DNA from: Bacillota bacterium
GTDB lineage: Bacteria; Bacillota_E; RBS10-35; JAJYVN01
Direction of reading: 5' to 3'
Assembly: GCA_021846605.1 (NCBI GenBank)
Contig: JAJZWQ010000044.1
Location: 1-18,770 of the forward strand
Length of the DNA: 18,770 nucleotides
The notes beneath the pieces are model-generated. The model was not told the origin of the DNA. It saw only the letters and a program-made list of their open reading frames with translations, and ran no database searches. The first letter of the stretch is position 1. Every line of letters begins with the position of its first letter. The translations under genes and the position numbers were made by a program. Positions 12,763 through 18,770 of this stretch are shown one piece after another.

Positions 12763-15549
12763 GTGCAGCACGCTGTCATCGACCGCCTGGCCGAGATCTT
12801 CGTCGGGCGGCGCGAGGAGTTGCGGCTGCTGTCGGCCGAGTTGCAGACCGTGCGCACGGGCCATCCGCGCGTCGTCTGGATCGAGGGCGAGTCGGGGGTG
12901 GGCAAGAGCGCCCTCCTGCGGCAGTTCCTGGCCCGGCCCGGCGCGCCAGGCGTCCGACTGGTGCGGGCGAGCGGCGAGGAGGGCGAGGGTGGGCTGACGT
13001 ACGGGCTGCTGGGCCAGGTCTTCCCGCCAGCGCCGGGGATAGAGAGCGCCGGTTTGCGCCTGTTAGCTCGCCGCCCCCCGCCGGACACCGACCCCTTGGC
13101 GCTCGGTGCCGAGCTGGGCGACTGGCTCCGCGGCCTGCAGTCGGGTGGCAGCCCGGTGGTCCTGGCCGTCGAGGACCTGCAGTGGTGCGACGGGCCATCC
13201 GCCCGGGCGCTGTTGTTCGCGTTGCGCCGGCTGCGCGCCGAGCGCGTGCTGGCACTGCTCACGGTCCGTGCCGGGGCACCGGTCCCGCACGCGGACGGCT
13301 GGCGGCGGCTGACCGATGAGCCGACCTTCTGCCGCCGGCTCCTGCTCACGGGTCTGTCGACCCCGGAGGTGCGGGAGCTGGCCTCCGCCCTGCAGGGGGA
13401 GGCCCCGCCCGTGGGGGCTGCGGAGCGTCTGCGGGAGCACACCGGTGGCAACCCCCTCCATCTCCGGGCGCTCCTGCGCGAACTGCCGCCCGAGGTGCTG
13501 CGCCAACCGGTCGGGCGCCTGCCCGCACCCCGTTCCCTGTCCGCGGCGGTGTCGGCTGCGCTGGCCGGCGTATCGTCCGCGACGCGGTCGCTGGCCGAGG
13601 CGCTCGCCGTTGCGGGCGGGCCCTGCCGCGTGGGGCTGGCAGCGGCCGTGGCCGGGCTGCCGGACGCGGACGGCGCCCTCGCCCAGCTCCGGGCGATCGA
13701 CATGGTCCGGCCCGCCGCCGGCCCGTCGGGGGACGAGATCGCCTTCGCGCATCCCCTCCTGCGGGTGGCGGTCTACCAGGACCTCGCGCCCGGGCGCCGC
13801 GCGCGCCTGCACGAACGGATCGCGCAGCTGACGGCGTCGCTCGCACACCGCGTGGCCGCTGCGGCGGGCATGCCCGACGCGGGCCTGGCCACCGAGCTGG
13901 AGACTCTCGCGGTGGCGGAGTCGGCCGCCGGAGACCTGCATGCCGCCGCCGACCACCTGCTCTCGGCGGTGCAGATCTGCGCCGACGGGCCCGACCGAGA
14001 GCGGCGGGTGCTGACCGCCGCGGCCACCCTGCACGGGGCCGGCGAATTGGCCCGGGCCGAGCTCCTGCGGCCGCTTGTCGAGGCCTGCCGGCCAGGTCTG
14101 CGGCGCAGCCACGTGCTGGGAAGGCTCGACCTCGATCGGGGCCGGCTCGCCTCCGCGGGGCGACTCCTGGAGGAGGCTCTCGCGGCGGTGCCCCCCGGCG
14201 CCGATCCCGAGGAGGCTGCCTCCGCCACGGCCTCGCTCGCGATGGTCCGCGTGCAGCAGGGGCGCCTGCCGGAGGCTGTGGCTCTGGCTCGGCGTGCCCT
14301 CGCCGCGGAATCGCTCCTGCCCTGGGCACGCCGCCTGGCCCTGCTTGCCCTGCTGACCTCCCTCGTGGCCTTGGGACGGCGTGACGATGCCCTCTCGCTG
14401 GCCGACGCGGCCGTGGCGGCCGCAGGCGCCGACGCGGTGCAGTCGGCGAGCGCGCGTGCCCTGCGCGGGGCCGTGCTGGCTGCGGCCGCCGACTTCGCCG
14501 CCGCCGCACCCGACCTGACGGCGGCGGTGGAGACCCTCTGGGCGGCGGACCGGTGGCGCGAGTCGGCCCTGGCCTACGTCTACCTGGCCGAATCGCGCTT
14601 CCGGCTGGGCGACTGGGCGGCGGCCGAAGAGCAGGCGGACATGGCGGTCTCGCTGGCCGAGGACGCCGGCTACGAGTGGCACCGGGCCGCGGCCAACGGC
14701 GTGGCGGCGCTGATTCTGGCCTGCCGTGGGGGGTTCGGCCCGGCGGAGAGCTGCGTGCGCGCGGCGGCGGAGGCGTCGGCCGGGCAGCCCGCCTCCTGGG
14801 GCGCTCGCGGCCACGCCGGGCTGGCGGCGGCTGTACTGGCGCGGCTGCGGGGCGATCCCGCGCGAGCCCTCGCGACCGTCGAGCCGCTCTGCCTTCCGCC
14901 GCTGGTGGAGATCCTGGACAACCTGGGACGGTTCTACGTGCGCGCCGAACGCGTGGAGGCGTTGCTGGCCCTCGGGCGCCTGCCCGAGGCCGAGGACGCC
15001 CTCGTCGACCTGGAGACCCGGGTGCGTCCGGGCACCCCCCTGGCGGTCGACGCCCACCGGCTGCGGGGCGGCCTTGAGGCCGCCCGCGGTAGGGACGGCG
15101 CGGCTCGCGCGGCGTTCGAGGCCGGCTTGGCGCAGTGTGCGGAGGGCGCACCCTTCGAGCGGGCGCAGCTGCAGTTGGCGAGGGGACGCTGTCTGCGTCT
15201 CGCGGGGGAACGGCGCGAAGCCGGCAAAGCCCTGCGGGCCGCGCGGCAGGCGCTCGGGGCGCTCGGCGCCGCGCCCTGGCTGCCGTCCTGCGACGCGGAG
15301 TTGCTGGCCTGTGGCCTTCGCGGCGTGCCGCGCACCGGGGCCAACCCCCTGGACCTCACCCCGCGCGAGATGGCGGTGGCACGCCTGGCCGCCCAGGGGC
15401 TGACCAACCGAGAGATCGGTGCGCAGGTATATCTGAGCCACAAAGCCGTCGAGCACCACCTGGGCCAGGTCTTCGCCAAGCTCGGCGTCCGCTCGCGACG
15501 CCATCTCGGGGCAGCGCTGCCGCCGGAGGACCCCACCGCACCGCGCTGA
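12763..15549 (+). CDS. LAL/MalT-like ATP-dependent LuxR-family transcriptional regulator
   Basis: This protein of about 928 residues has the three-part layout of LAL regulators. An N-terminal STAND/AAA-type ATPase has FVGRREEL, Walker A GESGVGKS (about 42-49) and a Walker B-like VVLAVEDLQW (E137-D138). A long Ala/Leu/Arg-rich helical middle (about 320-855) looks TPR-like. A C-terminal LuxR HTH (about 865-920) reads LTPREMAVARLAAQGLTNRE, then YLSHKAVEHHLGQVFAKLGV. In this family ATP and an inducer drive oligomerisation and promoter activation. The GTG at 12763 is chosen because it directly precedes the conserved IFVGRREEL start. GTG at 12754 is possible; the open frame upstream to 12517 is low-complexity and probably untranslated. 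Targets may include the exported protein downstream, but this is inference. Confidence 0.88.
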   Translation: MQHAVIDRLAEIFVGRREELRLLSAELQTVRTGHPRVVWIEGESGVGKSALLRQFLARPGAPGVRLVRASGEEGEGGLTYGLLGQVFPPAPGIESAGLRLLARRPPPDTDPLALGAELGDWLRGLQSGGSPVVLAVEDLQWCDGPSARALLFALRRLRAERVLALLTVRAGAPVPHADGWRRLTDEPTFCRRLLLTGLSTPEVRELASALQGEAPPVGAAERLREHTGGNPLHLRALLRELPPEVLRQPVGRLPAPRSLSAAVSAALAGVSSATRSLAEALAVAGGPCRVGLAAAVAGLPDADGALAQLRAIDMVRPAAGPSGDEIAFAHPLLRVAVYQDLAPGRRARLHERIAQLTASLAHRVAAAAGMPDAGLATELETLAVAESAAGDLHAAADHLLSAVQICADGPDRERRVLTAAATLHGAGELARAELLRPLVEACRPGLRRSHVLGRLDLDRGRLASAGRLLEEALAAVPPGADPEEAASATASLAMVRVQQGRLPEAVALARRALAAESLLPWARRLALLALLTSLVALGRRDDALSLADAAVAAAGADAVQSASARALRGAVLAAAADFAAAAPDLTAAVETLWAADRWRESALAYVYLAESRFRLGDWAAAEEQADMAVSLAEDAGYEWHRAAANGVAALILACRGGFGPAESCVRAAAEASAGQPASWGARGHAGLAAAVLARLRGDPARALATVEPLCLPPLVEILDNLGRFYVRAERVEALLALGRLPEAEDALVDLETRVRPGTPLAVDAHRLRGGLEAARGRDGAARAAFEAGLAQCAEGAPFERAQLQLARGRCLRLAGERREAGKALRAARQALGALGAAPWLPSCDAELLACGLRGVPRTGANPLDLTPREMAVARLAAQGLTNREIGAQVYLSHKAVEHHLGQVFAKLGVRSRRHLGAALPPEDPTAPR

Positions 15550-15870
15550 TGGATCGATCCGGCCCCCCGTGCTTCCCGCCGGGCCATCCTCCCCGGCGCC
15601 ACGTCGCCGTGCCTCCCCACCCGGAGCCCCCACGATCCCGGACCGGGCGTGCTGCCGCATGTCCCGGGCGCCCGTTCGACCATTCGGGTTTCACCTGCGG
15701 GTGGGGGCACCCGCATTCCGCAGCGCAACGAGGCCTGGCATGCATTAGGAGATTTCGAGGATCTGCAGGGGCATGTCGAGGGGGGATCCGAGGGATCTCC
15801 CCGTCGTCACGGCGTGCACCAGAGCCCACCATGAAGACGTTCCGGAAGTGGACCTCGCGGGGGTGTTGGC
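15550..15870. other. Intergenic stretch between the LAL regulator and a small gene
   Basis: No recognised gene is seen in these 321 bases. A perfect hairpin (15696-15715) may be the terminator of the regulator gene. A short plus-strand reading near 15725-15790 (QRNEAWHALGDFEDLQGHVE) looks mildly protein-like but has no start or homolog that I recognise. Confidence 0.4.
15696..15715 (+). terminator. Terminator-like hairpin downstream of the LAL regulator
   Basis: TGCGGGTG (15696-15703) and CACCCGCA (15708-15715) form a perfect eight-base-pair stem with loop GGGG, about 147 bases after the regulator stop. It is followed by TTCC rather than a T run. Confidence 0.45.
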
Positions 15871-16083
15871 GTGCGGGTGCGCTTGGAGTTGTATCGCACC
15901 GCCGACGGTCATTTCTGCGGGCGGGTCGCGCACGGCGAAGGCGGTGCGGAGTTCCCGTTCTACGGGGTGCTGGGCTTAGTCGGCTTGCTGGAGGAGTTCG
16001 ATCCGGAGGAGCCCCCCAAGGCAGTCGAGGGATCGGCGGATCTGGCGGATCCCCAGTCGGGCGGGCGGCCACCGGCTTCCTGA
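15871..16083 (+). CDS. Small acidic hypothetical protein (70 residues)
   Basis: The GTG-started frame reads VRVRLELYRTADGHFCGRVA and continues to FPFYGVLGLVGLLEEFDPEE. The alternating hydrophobic pattern suggests a small beta-hairpin (LELYRTADGHFCGRV) followed by a hydrophobic helix (YGVLGLVGLLEEF) and an acidic, Pro-rich tail. I do not recognise the family. The upstream GCGGGGGTG is a weak ribosome binding site, and no earlier in-frame start exists after the TGA at 15832. It lies 68 bases before the Kelch/FN3 gene and could be co-transcribed with it. The composition is more protein-like than shadows in this region, but it could still be spurious. Confidence 0.45.
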   Translation: MRVRLELYRTADGHFCGRVAHGEGGAEFPFYGVLGLVGLLEEFDPEEPPKAVEGSADLADPQSGGRPPAS

Positions 16084-16151
16084 CCGCGGGCGTTGGGTGC
16101 GTGGGTTCGGTTCGGCAGAGGAAGCGGAGCGCAGCGGAGGGATGATGGAGC

Positions 16152-18770
16152 GTGGCCACACGGGGGGCATGGGGATCCCTGGCGAGGCGGGCGGGGGCCA
16201 GGGGGGGATTAGGCGGACAGGTTGCGGGGCGGGGTCGGCAGTCGGCCCGTCCGTGGCGGGTGGCGTCCGTCCTGCCCCGTGTGGCCATAGTGGCAGCGCT
16301 GATGGCCGTCCTGGCGACGCCGGCGGCGGCGGCGAGCGCCATATTCACATGGGTCGCGCAGACGCCTGCCACGCATCCCTCGGCCCGCTTTCTTGCCGCG
16401 ATGGCCTACGACTCGGCGACCGGGGACATGGTCCTCTTCGGCGGACAGCGCTATGGCTTTCTGGGCGACACCTGGACGTACAATGGCACCACCTGGACCC
16501 AGCAGCACCCGGCCACGAGTCCCCCGGCCCGCGACTCGGCGTCGATGGCCTACGATGCGGCGACCGGGAACATCGTCCTGTTCGGCGGGGAAAACAGCAA
16601 CGACCTGGCCGACACCTGGACCTACAATGGCACCGCCTGGACCCAGCAGCACCCGGCCACGAGTCCCCCGGCCCGCATCAATGCCGCGATGGCCTACGAC
16701 CCGGCGACCGGGAACGTGGTGCTCTTCGGCGGGTTCGGCAGCAGCGGCGCCGCCCTGGGCGACACCTGGACCTACAATGGCACCACCTGGACCCAGCAGA
16801 CCCCTGCCACGAGTCCCCCGGCCCGCGGCTATGCCATGATGGCCTACGACCCGGCGACGGCCAGCATGGTCCTCTTCGGCGGGGGAACCAGCAGCAGCAC
16901 CCTGGGCGACACCTGGACGTACAATGGCACCACCTGGACCCAGCAGCACCCTGCCACGAGTCCATCGGCGCGCAGCGGTGCAGTAATGGCCTACGACCCG
17001 GCGACGGCCAGCATGGTCCTCTTCGGCGGGGCAACCAGCAGCAGCGCTGCCCTCGGCGACACCTGGACGTACGACGGCACCACCTGGACCCAGCAGCACC
17101 CTGCCACGAGTCCCTCAGCCCGTTTCTATGCGTCGATGGCCTATGACTCGACGACGGCTAGCATGGTCCTGTTCGGTGGGGCAAATAGCTCCGACTTCTT
17201 CAGCGACACCTGGACCTACCAACCGGCCACCGCCCCGAGTGCGCCTACCGGCCTCACCGCCAGCGGCGGCAACGGCCGGGTGGCGTTGTCGTGGACCGCG
17301 CCCTCCTCCGACGGCGGCAGCCCGGTCACCGGCTACAACGTGTATGAGGGGACGAGCACCGGAGGGGAGTCTGCCACCCCGGTGAACGCGTCGCCGCTGT
17401 CGGGCATCGCCACCGCGTACACGGTGAGCGGGCTGACGAACGGCACGAAGTACTACTTCACCGTCAAGGCGATCAACGCAGTCGGCACGTCGTCGGCGTC
17501 GAACGAGGCGTCTGCCATCCCGGCGGCCACTATCCCCGGCGCACCGACGGGGCTGACCGCCACTCCGGGAAACGCCCAGGTGGCGTTGACATGGACCGCG
17601 CCCACCTCTGACGGCGGCAGCACGATCACCGGCTACAACGTGTACGAGGGGACGAGCACCGGAGGGGAGTCTGCCACCCCGGTGAACGCGTCGCCGCTGT
17701 CGGGCACCGCCACCTCGTACACCGTGAGCGGGCTGACGAACGGCACAAAGTACTACTTCACCGTCAAGGCGATCAACGCCGTCGGCACGTCGTCGGCATC
17801 CAACGAGGCGTCCGGCACACCGAAGACCACGCCTGCTGCTCCGACGGGGCTGACCGCCACTCCTGGTAACGCCCAGGTGGTGTTGACGTGGACCGGGCCG
17901 TCCTCTGACGGCGGCAGCACGATCACCGGCTACAACGTCTATGAAGGCACGAGCACGGGCGGGGAGTCTGCCACCCCGGTGAACACGTCGCCACTGTCGG
18001 GCACCGCCACTTCGTACACCGTGAGCGGGCTGACCAACGGCACGAAGTACTACTTCACCGTCAAGGCGATCAACGCCGTCGGCACGTCGGCGGCGTCGAA
18101 CGAGGCCTCTGCGACCCCGGCCACTACGCCTGGCGCCCCGACGGGGCTGAGCGCCACTCCTGGCAACGCCCAGGTGGCGTTGACATGGACCGCGCCCACC
18201 TCTGACGGCGGCAGCACGATCACCGGCTACAACGTGTACGAGGGGACGAGCACCGGAGGGGAGTCCGCGACCCCGGTGAACGCGTCGCCGCTGTCGGGCA
18301 CCGCCACCTCGTACACCGTGAGCGGGCTGACCAACGGCACGAAGTACTACTTCACCGTCAAGGCGATCAACAGCGTCGGGAGCTCGTCGGCGTCGAACGA
18401 GGCCTCTGCGACCCCGAAGACCACTCCTGGGGCTCCGACGGGGCTGACCGCCACTCCTGGCAACGCCCAGGTGGCGTTGACGTGGACCGGACCGTCCACT
18501 GACGGCGGCAGCACGATCACCGGCTACAACGTCTACGAGGGGACGAGTGCTGGCGGGGAGTCCGCGACCCCGGTGAACGCGTCGCCGCTGTCGGGCACCG
18601 CCACTTCGTACACCGTGAGCGGGCTGACCAACGGCACGAAGTACTACTTCACCGTCAAGGCGGTCAACGCCGTCGGGAGCTCGTCGGCGTCTAATGAGGC
18701 GTCTGCTACCCCGGCCGCACCCGCGACTGCCCCCGCTGCCCCGACCGTTCTCACTACCACAGCGTGCTAC
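16152..18770 (+). CDS. Secreted Kelch-FN3 repeat protein (3' end outside window)
   Basis: The frame is open from 16146 to the window end (873 codons from GTG 16152). GGAGGG (16136-16141) lies 10 bases upstream and GGAG directly before the start. The first 63 residues are an Arg-rich lead, the hydrophobic run VAIVAALMAVLA and a cleavage-like TPAAAASA, so export is likely. Six Kelch repeats of 48-50 residues follow, each with MAYD.ATG..VLFGG and DTWTYNGTTWTQQ, starting at 16401, 16545, 16689, 16839, 16986 and 17136. They should form one six-bladed propeller. Five FN3 domains (about 17232-18714) follow, joined by PATTP/PKTTP linkers. It is probably a surface or extracellular binding protein; no catalytic domain is seen. 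The start could also be a later GTG. Confidence 0.85.
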   Translation, partial: MATRGAWGSLARRAGARGGLGGQVAGRGRQSARPWRVASVLPRVAIVAALMAVLATPAAAASAIFTWVAQTPATHPSARFLAAMAYDSATGDMVLFGGQRYGFLGDTWTYNGTTWTQQHPATSPPARDSASMAYDAATGNIVLFGGENSNDLADTWTYNGTAWTQQHPATSPPARINAAMAYDPATGNVVLFGGFGSSGAALGDTWTYNGTTWTQQTPATSPPARGYAMMAYDPATASMVLFGGGTSSSTLGDTWTYNGTTWTQQHPATSPSARSGAVMAYDPATASMVLFGGATSSSAALGDTWTYDGTTWTQQHPATSPSARFYASMAYDSTTASMVLFGGANSSDFFSDTWTYQPATAPSAPTGLTASGGNGRVALSWTAPSSDGGSPVTGYNVYEGTSTGGESATPVNASPLSGIATAYTVSGLTNGTKYYFTVKAINAVGTSSASNEASAIPAATIPGAPTGLTATPGNAQVALTWTAPTSDGGSTITGYNVYEGTSTGGESATPVNASPLSGTATSYTVSGLTNGTKYYFTVKAINAVGTSSASNEASGTPKTTPAAPTGLTATPGNAQVVLTWTGPSSDGGSTITGYNVYEGTSTGGESATPVNTSPLSGTATSYTVSGLTNGTKYYFTVKAINAVGTSAASNEASATPATTPGAPTGLSATPGNAQVALTWTAPTSDGGSTITGYNVYEGTSTGGESATPVNASPLSGTATSYTVSGLTNGTKYYFTVKAINSVGSSSASNEASATPKTTPGAPTGLTATPGNAQVALTWTGPSTDGGSTITGYNVYEGTSAGGESATPVNASPLSGTATSYTVSGLTNGTKYYFTVKAVNAVGSSSASNEASATPAAPATAPAAPTVLTTTACY
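16401..17220 (+). repeat. Six Kelch-encoding DNA repeats (144-150 bases)
   Basis: Repeat starts at the ATGGCCTA anchor lie at 16401, 16545, 16689, 16839, 16986 and 17136, so unit lengths are 144, 144, 150, 147 and 150 bases. Long blocks such as GACACCTGGACSTACAATGG and ACCCAGCAGCACCC recur almost unchanged. Length differences fall in the loop after VLFGG and keep the frame. Confidence 0.9.
17241..18714 (+). repeat. Five near-identical FN3-encoding tandem repeats (about 297 bases)
   Basis: The conserved codon pair at the start of each FN3 domain lies at 17244, 17544, 17841, 18138 and 18435, giving periods of 300, 297, 297 and 297 bases. Blocks such as ATCACCGGCTACAACGT and GTGAGCGGGCTGAC are almost identical between copies at the DNA level, including silent positions. 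This indicates recent duplication or gene conversion. Confidence 0.92.

Noticed and set aside
13063..15660. 865-codon open frame on the minus strand opposite the LAL regulator
   Set aside because: It is an antisense shadow of a GC-rich gene. Its composition is Arg/Gly/Gln-rich with no domain pattern, while the plus strand has clear Walker and LuxR motifs.
16097..17146. 349-codon plus-strand frame overlapping the Kelch region
   Set aside because: Its Gly/Asp/His-rich product is the +1-frame shadow of the Kelch repeats. The frame with the signal peptide and VLFGG/DTWTYNG repeats is the real one.
17241..18714. Regular repeats that could be mistaken for a CRISPR array
   Set aside because: The unit is 297 bases, in frame, and encodes FN3 domains; there are no short repeats with unique spacers.

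Overview
The window is high-GC DNA (visibly around 70 percent in most genes, lower between about 1.85 and 2.85 kb). Several features point to a Gram-positive-type bacterium: TTG and GTG starts, a lipoprotein signal, a Firmicutes-style HTH_36/DnaC replication pair, DUF6431 transposon remnants, a large LAL-type LuxR regulator and secreted Kelch/FN3 proteins. A high-GC Bacillota lineage (Symbiobacterium, Thermaerobacter or Sulfobacillus-like) seems most likely to me. Actinomycetota and Chloroflexota are not excluded. The host assignment is inference only.

Region 1 (1-3.9 kb) is a tRNA-linked integrative element. The 3' end of a probable tRNA-Ser and a complete tRNA-Arg(ACG) are followed by a strong hairpin and a short direct repeat that may be an attachment scar. 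Four plus-strand genes follow: an XRE-type regulator, an excisionase-type HTH protein behind a near-consensus sigma-70 promoter, a replication initiator with an N-terminal HTH_36 domain, and a DnaC/DnaI-type helicase loader. Four evenly spaced interrupted palindromes lie inside the initiator gene, followed by an AT-richer stretch. This is the same layout as the lambda O/ori/P module and is the most interesting feature here. No integrase and no second attachment site are visible.

Region 2 (3.9-5.5 kb) is a graveyard of mobile-element genes: a truncated minus-strand transposase, a minus-strand DUF6431 gene broken by at least two frameshifts, and a plus-strand DUF4338 (DruA-like) fragment.

Region 3 (5.5-12.1 kb) has a roughly 1,000-residue lipoprotein with many Asp-box (BNR) repeats, then the last codons of an OmpR-type response regulator, then a long hairpin. 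After that comes an 1,103-residue fusion of a RecB-like Fe-S nuclease, a DEDD-type exonuclease domain and an SF1 helicase (TM0106/TIGR03491-like).

Region 4 (12.1-18.8 kb) has a 617-base gene-free leader with hairpins, a LAL/MalT-like ATPase-TPR-LuxR regulator, a small acidic hypothetical protein, and a secreted protein that runs off the window. That protein has six Kelch repeats and five FN3 domains with a 297-base DNA-level periodicity. The regulator may act on the downstream exported protein, but nothing in the sequence proves this.
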